Shown: positions 28,499 through 37,455, numbered from the stretch's first letter. The stretch is 60,903 bases of DNA from Verrucomicrobiota bacterium (GCA_023457035.1 JAEWNN010000024.1:1-60903); one strand, 5' to 3'. Numbers and translations are program-made. Notes: a model not told the origin generated them from the sequence alone.

Positions 28499-29179
28499 AT
28501 GCACCTGCGCTCCCTCGCCTCCCTCGTTCTCGCCCTTGTCGCCATCCCGCTGCTTTCCGCCAGCGATGAGCGCAAGAAGCTCGTCACGCAGATCGAGAGC
28601 TGCGAGGCGATCCTCCAGGAGTTCCAGGCCAGCCCGGCCACCGCGATCCCGCCCGAGGTCCTCCGCCAGGCCAAGGGTTTGGTCATCGTCAACGAGTTCC
28701 AGGCCGGCTTCATCATCGGCGGCAAGGGCGGCTACGGTGTCGCGATGGTCAAGCGCGCCGACGGGAGCTGGAGCGTGCCCACGTTCCTCGACGCCGGCGA
28801 GGCCAGCCTCGGCCTCCAGCTCGGCGCGAAGTCGGTCAACACCATCTACGTGATCAACGACGAGGTCGGCATCCGCCTGCTCTACCGCGCGCGCTTCAAC
28901 TTCGGCGCCGACGCCGCTGCTGTGGCCGGCCCGCGCGCCGCGGACGTCCAGGAGGCCACCCAGATCATCAAGGCTTCCGTCTACGTGTATCAGAAGAACA
29001 ACGGCCTCTTCGCCGGCGCGAAGGTCAAGACCGGCTGGCTCTCGGCCGACAACAGCAGCAACCGGCTCTACTACCAGACGCTGCGCACGATGCCCGAGCT
29101 GCTCTTCGCCGACTGGGTGACCCCGCCGGAGGAGGCGAGGAACCTGATGATCGACGTGCGCAACGCCGCCGGCAACTGA
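28499..29179 (+). CDS. Secreted SYLF-domain lipid-binding protein
   Basis: This 226-aa protein has a signal peptide (LASLVLALVAIPLLSAS) and a SYLF/Ysc84 domain over most of its length: PPEVLRQAKGLVIVNEFQAGFIIGG, GYGVAMVKRADGSWSVPTF, GLQLGAKSVNTIYVI and VYVYQKNNGLFAGAKVKTGW. SYLF domains bind phosphoinositides or anionic lipids in eukaryotes; in bacteria they are periplasmic and of unknown role. The gene stands alone and ends with a clear terminator. Confidence 0.88.
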   Translation: MHLRSLASLVLALVAIPLLSASDERKKLVTQIESCEAILQEFQASPATAIPPEVLRQAKGLVIVNEFQAGFIIGGKGGYGVAMVKRADGSWSVPTFLDAGEASLGLQLGAKSVNTIYVINDEVGIRLLYRARFNFGADAAAVAGPRAADVQEATQIIKASVYVYQKNNGLFAGAKVKTGWLSADNSSNRLYYQTLRTMPELLFADWVTPPEEARNLMIDVRNAAGN

Positions 29180-29217
29180 GCCGAGCCGCGCGCGGACTCC
29201 AACGCGCCACAACTTCC

Positions 29218-29250
29218 GGGCGAGCCGCTGAACGGCTCGCCCCTTTTTTT
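29218..29250 (+). terminator. Rho-independent terminator after the SYLF gene
   Basis: A perfect 10-bp stem, GGGCGAGCCG (29218–29227) and CGGCTCGCCC (29233–29242) with a 5-nt loop, is followed by a run of seven T. It lies 38 bp after the stop codon. It is the clearest intrinsic terminator in the window. Confidence 0.9.
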
Positions 29251-29380
29251 GGGCGGGGCGCGAGCGAGTGCCGGCGCGCTCGTGCCCGCCGCGGCGTTGC
29301 CGGCCGGCCCGGCGGCGGCCGATAAGGGGGTTGTCGTGCCGCGCCGTGCAGCCCAACCTCCGGCGCTCTCGGTTTTCCGC

Positions 29381-30604
29381 ATGATCATCTGCGACATCGC
29401 CCAGTTCCACAGCCCGCTCGGCGGCGGCGTGAAACGCTACCTGCACGACAAGCGCCTCCGGCTCGAGGCGTGCCCGGGCTGCCGGCATGTGCTGATCATC
29501 CCCTCGTACCGCAACCATGTCACCGCCGGTCCGGGACACGCCGTGTACGAGATCGAGTCGGCCCGCCTGCCCGGCTCGAAGAGCTACCGGATGCTGCTCG
29601 ACAAGCCGCGCATCCTCGAGGCCGTCCGCCGGGAGAAGCCGGACCTGATCGAGGTCGGCGACCCCTACCGCACCGCGTGGATCGGCCTCCAGGCTGGGCG
29701 CGAACTCGGCATCCCCGTGGTCGCCTTCTACCACTCCGACTTTCCCCGCGCGCTCGACCGCACCATCGCGCGGTTCTCCGGCCGGCTGATCGCGCGGGGG
29801 CTCTCGGCCCCGATCCGCCGCTACATCTGCCGGCTCTACAACCGGATGGACGCCACCATCGTCGCGAGTTCCCACCTCGTGGAGACGCTGCGGCGCAGCG
29901 GCATCCAGCGCATCGAGCACATCCCGCTCGGTACCGATACCGCGCTCTTCCGCCCGCGCGATTCCCGCGAACGCGTGCGCGCCGAGTTCGGCGTGCCGGC
30001 CGAGGCGCGGCTGCTGCTCTTCGTCGGCCGGCTCGCGCGCGAGAAGGGCATCAAGAACCTCATCGGTGCGCTCGACCGCCTCGCGCCCGAGGCGCCGCCG
30101 GTGCACCTGGCACTCGTCGGCGACGGCGAGCTCGACGACTGGGTGCACCTCGAGGCGAACCGCCGTCCGAACCTCACGTGGCTGCCGTACTGTGAGTCCG
30201 CCGACCGTCTCGCCGACCTCTACTGCGCGGCCGATCTCTTCGTGCACGCCGGCCGCTGGGAGACGTTCGGCATCGTTTCCCTCGAGGCGCAGGCCTGCGG
30301 CACGCCCGTGCTCGCCGTGCGTGGTGGCGGTCTGGAGGAGAGCCTCTCCTGCGAGCCGACCCCGCTGCTCGCTGCCGCCGGCACGCCCGAGGCGCTCGCC
30401 GCCGCGATCGAGTCCGCCCTGCGCCGCTCGCCGGTCTCGCCCGCGGAACGCCTTGCCCGCCACCGCGCGCTGGCCGGGCGTTTCTCGATCGATCGCACCT
30501 TCGAGCGGATCTTCGCGCTCTATGGGCGCCTCATCGACCAGAACCGGCGCAAGGCCGCCGCCTCGGCACCGGCGCAGGTCGTGGATCCGGTGCGGGCGCG
30601 GTGA
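29381..30604 (+). CDS. Glycosyltransferase family 4-type enzyme
   Basis: This 407-aa GT-B glycosyltransferase has an N-terminal acceptor domain with HSPLGGGVKRY and DLIEVGDPYRTAWIG, then a C-terminal donor domain with LLFVGRLAREKGIKNLI and LFVHAGRWETFGIVSLEAQACGTPVLAV, the EX7E-type nucleotide-sugar signature of GT1/GT4 proteins. The linked acetyltransferase, DUF2334 and flippase-like genes suggest synthesis of a surface glycolipid or glycan; the sugar and acceptor are unknown. ATG 29381 fits the usual N-terminus (MIICDIAQFHSP). Confidence 0.88.
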   Translation: MIICDIAQFHSPLGGGVKRYLHDKRLRLEACPGCRHVLIIPSYRNHVTAGPGHAVYEIESARLPGSKSYRMLLDKPRILEAVRREKPDLIEVGDPYRTAWIGLQAGRELGIPVVAFYHSDFPRALDRTIARFSGRLIARGLSAPIRRYICRLYNRMDATIVASSHLVETLRRSGIQRIEHIPLGTDTALFRPRDSRERVRAEFGVPAEARLLLFVGRLAREKGIKNLIGALDRLAPEAPPVHLALVGDGELDDWVHLEANRRPNLTWLPYCESADRLADLYCAADLFVHAGRWETFGIVSLEAQACGTPVLAVRGGGLEESLSCEPTPLLAAAGTPEALAAAIESALRRSPVSPAERLARHRALAGRFSIDRTFERIFALYGRLIDQNRRKAAASAPAQVVDPVRAR

Positions 30605-30620
30605 GGCTCTTGTGCAGAAG

Positions 30621-31004
30621 ATGAAGGCGTTATTGCAGCGTTTTGTATGCAGCGTGGCCGTGGTGTGGATTGCCCACGTGGTCTGGTTCTATTTCAAAGT
30701 CGACCAAGGCATATTCAAACGGTTCAGCCCCGTGGGCTCCTTATTGGCCGCAATAGTCGCAACCGTACTGATCATCGCTTTCGGGCAATTCCTTCGGATT
30801 TCAGCATTCCGAAGACTGTGGAATCGTGCAGGGCAATGGACGCTTCTGATCTCGTTCTTGGGTGTTGGACTCTTGCTCGGCGATCTTCTTTTGGGGGAAT
30901 ACTATGGCCTCTGGATCTCTTGGATGTGGGAGTGCGGTCTCATTCTGGTCGGATTTCCAATCTATCACCTCCGGAAGCATGTGAGTCCTACTAAGCCCAA
31001 TTAG
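30621..31004 (+). CDS. Small four-helix membrane protein, AT-richer than neighbours
   Basis: This 127-aa protein has four hydrophobic segments (about 10–28, 38–58, 70–92 and 98–115) and a basic tail ending PTKPN. I do not recognise the family. Its third codon positions are far less GC-biased than those of its neighbours, and the gene sits between two typical high-GC genes of the envelope cluster. That suggests recent acquisition or a fast-evolving lineage gene. The spacing (16 bp after the glycosyltransferase stop, same strand) suggests it is co-transcribed. Confidence 0.6.
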   Translation: MKALLQRFVCSVAVVWIAHVVWFYFKVDQGIFKRFSPVGSLLAAIVATVLIIAFGQFLRISAFRRLWNRAGQWTLLISFLGVGLLLGDLLLGEYYGLWISWMWECGLILVGFPIYHLRKHVSPTKPN

Positions 31005-31045
31005 CACTGGCTTTCCGCCTTCCGCTTTCAACGTCTGTCGCTCCG

Positions 31046-31732
31046 ATGCCCACCTGCCGAGTCCGTCCCTACACCCCCGCCGATCGCGCGGCCGTGCGCC
31101 GCATCTGCGCCGACACCGGCTGCATGGGCAACCCGATCGATCCGGTGTTCTGCGACCGCGACGTCTTCGCCGACTACCTCACGCGCTACTACACCGACTG
31201 GGAGTACGACTACTCGCTCATCGCGGAGGACGACCAGACCGGCGAGGTCGTGGGCTACCTGCTCGGCTGCCGGCGCCATCGCTACAACGCTTGGATCAGC
31301 GCGCTGTTGTTGGCGGGCGTGATCGTGCCGAAGGGCCTGTGGCGCATCGCGACCTTCCGCTACAACCGCGCGAGCCTGAAGTTCCTCTGGTGGATCTTCA
31401 CCCGCGCCGGCCAGGAGACGCCGCCCGCGCCCAAGGGCATGGCGCATTTCCACATCAACCTCCTCCCGCCGTACCGCAACGGCCAGGCCACGCGTATCCT
31501 GATTTTTCCGTACGTGAAGGCGCTGGCGGCGCGCGGCGACGTGCGCGGCGTTTTTGGGCAGATGCAGGTGCGCGACGACACGCGCACCCCGCGTATGTTC
31601 GAGCGCTACGGCTTCCAGTTCCTGGAGCGCCGCCGCATCTCGAAGTGGGACCACCTCACCAGCGAGCCGGTCTATCTCGCCACCGTCTTCATGGACTTCG
31701 CGAAGTACGACCCGAACACGGGGCGGGTGTGA
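31046..31732 (+). CDS. GNAT family N-acetyltransferase
   Basis: This 228-aa protein starts with CRVRPYTPADRAAVRRICADTG, a GNAT beta1–alpha1 region. It continues with SLIAEDDQTGEVVGYLLGC (beta2–beta4), HFHINLLPPYRNGQATRILIFPYV (a degenerate acetyl-CoA loop Q/R-x-x-G-x-A region) and the late FERYGFQFLERR. The substrate is unknown. It lies between the small membrane protein and the DUF2334 gene, 26 bp before the latter, and is probably in the same transcript. Confidence 0.8.
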   Translation: MPTCRVRPYTPADRAAVRRICADTGCMGNPIDPVFCDRDVFADYLTRYYTDWEYDYSLIAEDDQTGEVVGYLLGCRRHRYNAWISALLLAGVIVPKGLWRIATFRYNRASLKFLWWIFTRAGQETPPAPKGMAHFHINLLPPYRNGQATRILIFPYVKALAARGDVRGVFGQMQVRDDTRTPRMFERYGFQFLERRRISKWDHLTSEPVYLATVFMDFAKYDPNTGRV

Positions 31733-31758
31733 GGTCGCAACAACCGCGCTTCCCTGCA

Positions 31759-32652
31759 ATGACCGCCGATCGGAAACTCATCGTTTCGTTTCACGACCTC
31801 CATCCCGGGTCGCGGGCGCAGTGCGAGCGGTTTCTGGCGATGATGTGCGAGCTCGGCGTGGCGCGCACGACGTTGCTGGTCGTGCCGCGCTGGCACGGCG
31901 CGGCGCCGTGCGACGAGGATCTCGGGTTTGCGGCGTGGTTGCGCGAGCGCGCCGCGGAGGGCCACGAGATCTGCCTCCATGCCTACGTCCACGAGGCGAC
32001 GGAGGTCACCGGCAACGCCGTGCAGCGCGCGATGGGCAAACACTACACCGCCGGCGAGGGTGAGTTCTACCAGATCGACGCGGCCGAGGCGGAGCGGCGC
32101 CTGCGCGAAGGGCTGCGCATCGTGCGCGACGGTTGCGGCGTGCCGGTGTGGGGTTTCACCGCGCCGGCGTGGCTGCTCAGCGAAGGCGCTCGCTCCGCGC
32201 TCGCGAAACTGGGGTTTCACTACACAACGCGGTGGGGCCGCGTGGAATTGCTGCAGCCGCACGCAGGCGGATCAGACGCCGAGGGACCGGTCGGAGACCG
32301 GTCCTACTTGCCTTCCGGCCAGTCCGGTCTCCGACCGGACGCACCGGGCTCGGCTCGCCTACCGGCAGGCTCCTACCCCGGACCGACCAGCACCATCCCC
32401 GCCCCGGTCCTCGTGTGGAGCGTGCGCGCGGCGTGGCGGCGGCTCTGCTCGCGCGGCTGGGTGCGGCTGTGGGGCGCGCTGCAGCGCCGCGCGCCGGTGC
32501 TGCGCGTGGCGGTGCATCCGGTGGATTTTTCGTATCCGACGATCGAGGCCTCGGTGCGCGCCGCGATCGCGCGGAACCTGCGCGGCCGCACCGCCGCGCG
32601 TTATCGGGATCTGCTGCCGGAGGGCACGCCGCCGCTGGGAGGTGGGACGTGA
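31759..32652 (+). CDS. DUF2334 polysaccharide-deacetylase-like protein with in-frame repeat insertion
   Basis: This 297-aa protein shows the DUF2334 deacetylase-like fold: LIVSFHDLHPGSR (metal Asp and His region), HEICLHAYVHEA (H-x3-H type metal site), WGFTAPAWLLSEGA and a late AVHPVDFSY. Family members are thought to deacetylate surface glycans. Between GRVELLQPHA and APVLVWSVRAAWRR, about 40 residues are encoded by a REP/REPIN-like repeat (32285–32379) that keeps the frame open. The insertion lies in a loop between conserved segments, so the enzyme may still fold. Expression and activity are unknown. Confidence 0.78.
   Translation: MTADRKLIVSFHDLHPGSRAQCERFLAMMCELGVARTTLLVVPRWHGAAPCDEDLGFAAWLRERAAEGHEICLHAYVHEATEVTGNAVQRAMGKHYTAGEGEFYQIDAAEAERRLREGLRIVRDGCGVPVWGFTAPAWLLSEGARSALAKLGFHYTTRWGRVELLQPHAGGSDAEGPVGDRSYLPSGQSGLRPDAPGSARLPAGSYPGPTSTIPAPVLVWSVRAAWRRLCSRGWVRLWGALQRRAPVLRVAVHPVDFSYPTIEASVRAAIARNLRGRTAARYRDLLPEGTPPLGGGT
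32285..32379. repeat. REP/REPIN-like repeat inside a coding sequence, copy E
   Basis: Three arms are visible: GACCGGTCGGAGACCGGTCC plus TAC at 32285, CCAGTCCGGTCTCCGACCGG plus ACGC at 32319, and TACCGGCAGGCTCCTACC at 32360. The first two match the arms of copies C, D, F and G; the last resembles the GGAGCCTGC arm of copy A. It lies within the DUF2334 gene with no stop codon in that frame. Confidence 0.75.
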
Positions 32653-32664
32653 GGCAGCCGCGAG

Positions 32665-32752
32665 TCGGTCCGGTCTCCGACCGGGCGCCGCGGGCATCGC
32701 CGGAGGCTTCGGCCTGGGCGAAAGGCGACCAGTCGAAGACCGGTCCTACGTG
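32665..32752. repeat. REP/REPIN-like doublet, copy F
   Basis: The arms are GTCGGTCCGGTCTCCGACCG (32664–32683) and GACCAGTCGAAGACCGGTCC plus TAC (32727–32749). It occupies most of the 142-bp gap between the DUF2334 gene and the flippase-like gene, so it would be in the 5' leader of the latter. Confidence 0.7.
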
Positions 32753-32794
32753 CTTCGGCGTGTCCCGGACGTTGTGGAGAAGTGTCCACGCACC

Positions 32795-33868
32795 ATGAAA
32801 CCGCCCGTCCATATCGAGCCGAAGCGGATGCTGCGCTGGGTGCTGCAGGGCGTGGCGCTGGCGGGCGTGGCCACGGCGGTGGTATTCTTCTTCACCGTGC
32901 GGCCGGAGACGTGGGCGCACCTGCGCGACTTCAATCCGTGGTGGGTGCCGCTGCTGATGGGCCTGATCTTCATCGCCTGGGCGTGCAACGGCGCGCGGGT
33001 CTGGCTGTTCTGCCGCGCGCTCGGTCACCCGCTGCGGTACCGCACCGCGCTCCAGGCCTCGATGTCGCAGGAGTTCGGCGTCGCCGCGACACCGGCGGGC
33101 ATCGGCGGCGCGGTGATCCGGCTGACGCTGCTGAAACGCGCGGGCGTGCCGGTGGCGCACGGCGGCTCGATGCTGGCGTCGGATGCGGCGATCGACGTGC
33201 TCTTCTTCGCGCTGCTCGCGCCGTTCGCCGCCTGGGTGCTGCTGCACGACGCGATCTTCGCCCGGCTGCTGCAGCGGCTCGACAGTCGGGTGGTGCTGCC
33301 GGGGTTCCTCGCGGTGCTGGCCGGCGCCGCGCTGCTGCTCGTGCTGCTGCGCAGCGCGTGGTTCCACCGGCTGGTGGAACGGCTCGCCGGCGCGACGCAT
33401 TTCGGCCGGAGCAAACGGCTGCCGGCGCGACACCGGTTCCTGCGGCGGGCGACCGCGCGCACGCTGCGCCGCATGCGCGAGGCGCTGGCGCTGCTGTGGG
33501 GCCGGCGGAAGAGCGCGCTGGTGCTGAACTTCCTGCTGGCGGCCGTACAGTGGACCTGCCGTTACAGTCTATTGCCGCTGATCCTGTGGGCGGTGCATTC
33601 GCCGGTGAACCCGGTGCCGCTGTTCCTCGCGCAGGGGCTGCTGTTCATGCTCTCGATGCTGGTCGTGGTGCCGGGCGGCGGCGGCGCGGTGGAGGTGCTG
33701 GCGGCGCTGATCCTGCCGGCGTTCGTGCCGGTGGCGCTCGTCGGCACGGTGGTGCTGCTGTGGCGCCTGCTGACGTTCTACCTGTATCTGCTCGGCGGCG
33801 GCACCGCCTTCTTCCTCGCGGTGCGGCAGCGGCGGATCGACGCGGGGCCCGCCGCAGGCGGGCGCTGA
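32795..33868 (+). CDS. Flippase-like membrane protein (UPF0104/LPG synthase TM family)
   Basis: This 357-aa protein has about eight helices and the family pattern: LLMGLIFIAWACNGARVWLFCRALG, then ASMSQEFGVAATPAGIGGAVIRLTLLKRAGV and a late MLVVVPGGGGAVEVLAAL. Such proteins resemble the membrane half of lysylphosphatidylglycerol synthase and are linked to lipid or glycan translocation. With the glycosyltransferase and DUF2334 protein upstream, export of a modified glycolipid is a reasonable but untested role. The final 15 residues are a basic tail. Confidence 0.83.
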   Translation: MKPPVHIEPKRMLRWVLQGVALAGVATAVVFFFTVRPETWAHLRDFNPWWVPLLMGLIFIAWACNGARVWLFCRALGHPLRYRTALQASMSQEFGVAATPAGIGGAVIRLTLLKRAGVPVAHGGSMLASDAAIDVLFFALLAPFAAWVLLHDAIFARLLQRLDSRVVLPGFLAVLAGAALLLVLLRSAWFHRLVERLAGATHFGRSKRLPARHRFLRRATARTLRRMREALALLWGRRKSALVLNFLLAAVQWTCRYSLLPLILWAVHSPVNPVPLFLAQGLLFMLSMLVVVPGGGGAVEVLAALILPAFVPVALVGTVVLLWRLLTFYLYLLGGGTAFFLAVRQRRIDAGPAAGGR

Positions 33869-33896
33869 CGCGCGCCCCGGCGCGCCGCGCCGCGGC

Positions 33897-35696
33897 TCAC
33901 ACCGCGCGGGCGCGGGAGCGGCGGGTGACCTCGGAGACGGCGAGGTAGAGGTCCTCGCGGTCGAGCACGCCGGCGAGCCGGGGTTCACCCCCAATGTTCT
34001 CGACGACGGGGAGTGTATCCTCGGTGTTGCGCGCGAAGACCTCCAGCGCCTGCGGGAGCGACATGGCGGCGTCGAGCGCGGGCACGTTCTCGTGGGCCAC
34101 GTCGATGGCGAGCACGGTCTCGGCGACGTACGGGTCGCGCAGGTAGGGCTCGACGTCGGCGAGCTGGACCACGCCGGCGAGGGTGCGGCCGTCCTGCGTG
34201 ACCACGACGTGGGCCCGGCGGGACTTGAGGAGCAGGCCGGCGAGCTCGCTGAAGCGGGCGGCGGGGCGGATGCGCAGGAAGTCGCGGCGCATGAACTGGG
34301 CGACCTTGAGCTCGCCGAGTTCGCCGTCGAAGAGCGACGGGCCGCCGGACTGGAGGCTTTCGCGGTAGATGCTCTCGCCGCCCAGGCGCCGCGCGGTGAA
34401 GAGGGCCACGACCGTGGTGACCATCAACGGCAGCACGATGTGGTGGTTGAGCGACATCTCGAAGATGATGAGGATGGCGGTGATCGGGGCGTTGGCGGCG
34501 GCGGCGAGGAAGCCGCCCATGCCGGCGAGGGTGAAGCCGGTGGGGTCGAGGGCGGGCAGCCACGGGAAGAGCGCGGTGGCGGCCACCAGCAGCGCGCCCA
34601 CCACCGCGCCGACGAAGAGGGTGGGCGTGAACACGCCGCCGACCGCCCCGGAGCCGAAGGCGGCGTTGGTGGCGAGGATCTTCACGGCGGCGATGGTGAG
34701 CAGGACCGGCACGGTGTAGTGGCCCGCCTGCAACAGGTGCTGGATGACCGACATGCCGTTGCCCACGGCCTCGGGGCGCCAGAGGGCGAGCGCGCCGACG
34801 ATGGCGCCGCCGAGCGGCAGGCGCAGCGCGAGCGGGAGGCGGGTGAGCTTGAAGGTGCGGCTGGAGAGGCGCAGCAGGCGCATCCAGAGGTGCGCGCCGA
34901 CGCCGCAGCACAGCCCGAGCAGCAGGTAGAACGGCATGGAGCCGAACGTGGGGCCGGCGACCGTGCCGATGGCGTAGAGCGGGCCGTCGTTGAAGAGCGT
35001 GCGGTTGACCAGCACGGCGACGACCGAGGAGATGAGCAGCGGCCCGAGCGTCTCCATCGCGATCGAGCCGAGGACGATCTCGGCGACGAAGAGCGCGCCG
35101 CCCAGCGGGGAGTTGTAGGCTGAGGCGATGCCGGCCGCCGCGCCGCAGGCGACGATCAGGCGCAGGCGCGCGGGCGACATGCGCCGGAAACGGCCGAGCA
35201 GCGAGGCGGCCACGGCCGAGAGTTGCACGAGCGGGCCCTCGCGGCCGATGGCCTCGCCCGAGGAGATCGAGAAGAGGGCGGAGAGGGAGCGCAGCAGGCT
35301 CGGCCGCACGGGCACATGCCCGTCGCCCACGACGACCGCCTCCATGTAGTCGGTGGATTTGGGGCCGTGGAGCTTGCGGGTGAACAGCAGGACGATGCCG
35401 GCGAACACGCCGCCCACGGTGGGGATGAGGAGGCGTTGCCACCACTCCAGCGCGGCGAAGGTCGCGACGATGTCGCCGTGGTCACCGGTGAAGAGCGCTT
35501 GGAGCGCGTGCCCGGCCAGGCGGAAGGCCACCGTGCCGAGCGAACCGAGCAAGCCGGCGCCGAACGCCAACCAGAGCAGGGCCTGCCGGTCGCTGGGGCG
35601 CAACCACGACCACACTCGCAACCCGAGCAGGAGGCGCCGGAACCGGCGCATCTCGTGCAGGGCGTCGCCGCTGAGCTCGCGCAGCGGTTCCTTCAT
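33897..35696 (-). CDS. ClC-type chloride channel/transporter with CBS domains
   Basis: This 599-aa protein has a ClC membrane domain (about 30–440) and two CBS domains (about 465–590). GREGPLVQLSA carries the gating glutamate. GIASAYNSPLGGALFVAEI and GSGAVGGVFTPTLFVGAVVG are the other anion-pathway motifs, and GMGGFLAAAANAPITAILIIFEM is typical of prokaryotic members. CBS domains may sense nucleotides. Its ATG overlaps the stop of the EIIA-like gene (ATGA), so both are translated together. It is convergent with the flippase-like gene. Confidence 0.9.
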   Translation of the reverse strand: MKEPLRELSGDALHEMRRFRRLLLGLRVWSWLRPSDRQALLWLAFGAGLLGSLGTVAFRLAGHALQALFTGDHGDIVATFAALEWWQRLLIPTVGGVFAGIVLLFTRKLHGPKSTDYMEAVVVGDGHVPVRPSLLRSLSALFSISSGEAIGREGPLVQLSAVAASLLGRFRRMSPARLRLIVACGAAAGIASAYNSPLGGALFVAEIVLGSIAMETLGPLLISSVVAVLVNRTLFNDGPLYAIGTVAGPTFGSMPFYLLLGLCCGVGAHLWMRLLRLSSRTFKLTRLPLALRLPLGGAIVGALALWRPEAVGNGMSVIQHLLQAGHYTVPVLLTIAAVKILATNAAFGSGAVGGVFTPTLFVGAVVGALLVAATALFPWLPALDPTGFTLAGMGGFLAAAANAPITAILIIFEMSLNHHIVLPLMVTTVVALFTARRLGGESIYRESLQSGGPSLFDGELGELKVAQFMRRDFLRIRPAARFSELAGLLLKSRRAHVVVTQDGRTLAGVVQLADVEPYLRDPYVAETVLAIDVAHENVPALDAAMSLPQALEVFARNTEDTLPVVENIGGEPRLAGVLDREDLYLAVSEVTRRSRARAV

Positions 35697-36160
35697 TGCA
35701 TCTGCAGGTGGTCGCGCAGCCAGGCGCGCACGGCGGGTTCGTCGGGGGCGGCGCGCAGGGCGGCGGCCGCCGCTGCGTCGGTGAGGGCGCGCGCGAGCCG
35801 GCGCATGAACTCCAGGTGGGCGCGGGGCTGGGGCGCGGGCACCACGCCGAGGAAGACCAGATCGACCGGGTCGGCGTCGCGCGTCCACGGGATCGGCCGG
35901 CGGGCGCGGCCGAAGGCGACGGCGAGGTCGTTCACCCCGAGCAGCCGGGCGTGGGGGAGCGCGGCGGCGTGTCCGAGGAAAGTGGACGCCTGCGCCTCGC
36001 GTTCGAGCACGGCGGCGGCGAGGGTGCGCGCGGCGGGGGCGCCGGGAATGCCGGCGAAGCCGGCCGCCAGCTGCTCGATCGCCTCGCCGGCCGAAGCGGC
36101 GACCAGGTCGAGCACCACATGGGCGCACACGGTGCGCGCGGTGGGCGTTGAGTCGGGCAT
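35693..36160 (-). CDS. PTS EIIA type-2 (PtsN/fructose-like) domain protein
   Basis: This 155-aa protein has the EIIA type-2 fold. The phosphorylated His is expected in LGHAAALPHARLLGV (the LPH histidine, near residue 76), followed by LAVAFGRARRPIPW and DLVFLGVVPAPQPRAHLEFMRRLARAL. Stand-alone proteins of this type are regulatory and often paired with transporters. The ATGA overlap with the ClC gene suggests it controls chloride transport in response to phosphorylation, an inference. No HPr or EI gene is in the window. Confidence 0.85.
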   Translation of the reverse strand: MPDSTPTARTVCAHVVLDLVAASAGEAIEQLAAGFAGIPGAPAARTLAAAVLEREAQASTFLGHAAALPHARLLGVNDLAVAFGRARRPIPWTRDADPVDLVFLGVVPAPQPRAHLEFMRRLARALTDAAAAAALRAAPDEPAVRAWLRDHLQMQ

Positions 36161-36297
36161 GGCCCCGACCGTGGCGAAAACCGCACCGCTGGCAATGCGG
36201 GAGTCGGACCCCGGGGGCGGGCCTTCCGACCGCTGTGTCACGGAGGCGGACACGGATCGGCGGCGATGTGCCACCGGACCGGGCCCGCCGACAGCGG

Positions 36298-37455
36298 TCA
36301 CCGCGGCGCGGCGAGCACGAGCGGCAGGGTGAGCTCGCGCCGGTTGCGCACGACGGTCACCCGGATCGTGTCGCCGGGCTTCCGGCGCTCCAGCACGAGC
36401 CGGAGATCGCCGCGGGTGCGGACGGGCTGGTCGTCGATGGCGACGATGATGTCGCCGAGGACGATCTCGCCGCGGCGGGTGCGCTTGGTGGGCTGGAGGC
36501 CGGCCTGGGCGGCGGCGCCGCCGGGGACGACGTCGAGCACCACCAGTTCGTTCTCGAGGCGCAGGCTGCGGATCCAGGCGGAGGGCAGGAACTCGAGGTC
36601 GAGCGCGGGGCGGCGGATCTTGCCGAAGGCGATGAGCTCGGGCACGGCCGCGTTGACGGCGTCGACCGGAATCGAGAAACCGATACCGGCGGAGGCGCCG
36701 GAGGGGCTGCGGATCGCGGAGTTCACGCCGATGAGCCGGCCGGCGGAGTCGAGCAGCGGGCCGCCGGAGTTGCCGGGGTTGATGGCGGCGTCGGTCTGGA
36801 TGACGTCGCGGATGGGGGTGTTGTCGGCGCCCTGGATCTCGCGGCCGAGGGCGCTGACGATCCCGGTGGTGAGCGTCTGGTCGAGGCCGAAGGGGTTGCC
36901 GATGGCGAAGACGGACTGGCCGACGCGCAGGTCGTGCGAGGAGCCGAGGGGGATGGGGCGGAGCTTCTCGCGGGGGGCGTCGATCTTGAGCACGGCGAGG
37001 TCCTTCTCGGGGGCGACGCCGATGAGCTTGGCCTCCCAAGTGGAGCGGTCGGCGAGGGTGACGCGGGCGGCATCGGCGCCACGGAGCACGTGGTAGTTGG
37101 TGATGATGTGACCGGAGTCGTCCCAGACAAAACCGGAGCCGGTCCCGAGGGGGATCTGGGCGATGTCGCGGCTGAAGAAGTCGATCTGCTCGGCGACGGT
37201 GGTGATGTAGACGACGGAGGGCGAGGCCTCCTCGAAGAGCCGGATGGTGCGCTGCTCGCCCTCTCCGAGATCGGCGCGGGGGGCGATGGGGCGGGCCTCG
37301 GGAGCGGGCTCGGCCTTGGGCGCCGGCGGGCCGACGAGAGTGGCGGCGCACGCGGTGCCGCGGGTGAGCCAGAGGCCGGCGAGCAGGCCGACAAACACCA
37401 GCGAGAAGGAACCGAGGAAGAGCGAGCGACCGGAGACGTTCACGCGGGGCAGCAT
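36298..37455 (-). CDS. DegP/HtrA-type periplasmic serine protease with one PDZ domain
   Basis: This 385-aa protein has an N-terminal membrane anchor or signal (SLFLGSFSLVFVGLLAGLWL), a trypsin-like domain and a C-terminal PDZ domain (about 285–380). The catalytic triad is visible: His in HIITNYHVL, Asp in EKDLAVLKI and Ser in GNSGGPLL. The length and single PDZ fit the DegS/HhoA group rather than DegP. It works in envelope protein quality control or stress signalling. Start MLPRVNVSG was chosen as the ATG nearest the anchor. Confidence 0.92.
   Translation of the reverse strand: MLPRVNVSGRSLFLGSFSLVFVGLLAGLWLTRGTACAATLVGPPAPKAEPAPEARPIAPRADLGEGEQRTIRLFEEASPSVVYITTVAEQIDFFSRDIAQIPLGTGSGFVWDDSGHIITNYHVLRGADAARVTLADRSTWEAKLIGVAPEKDLAVLKIDAPREKLRPIPLGSSHDLRVGQSVFAIGNPFGLDQTLTTGIVSALGREIQGADNTPIRDVIQTDAAINPGNSGGPLLDSAGRLIGVNSAIRSPSGASAGIGFSIPVDAVNAAVPELIAFGKIRRPALDLEFLPSAWIRSLRLENELVVLDVVPGGAAAQAGLQPTKRTRRGEIVLGDIIVAIDDQPVRTRGDLRLVLERRKPGDTIRVTVVRNRRELTLPLVLAAPR

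Noticed and set aside
27344..30463. Minus-strand frame over 1000 codons
   Set aside because: Only its last 315 codons (PqiA-like) are real; the rest is antisense to the SYLF and glycosyltransferase genes.
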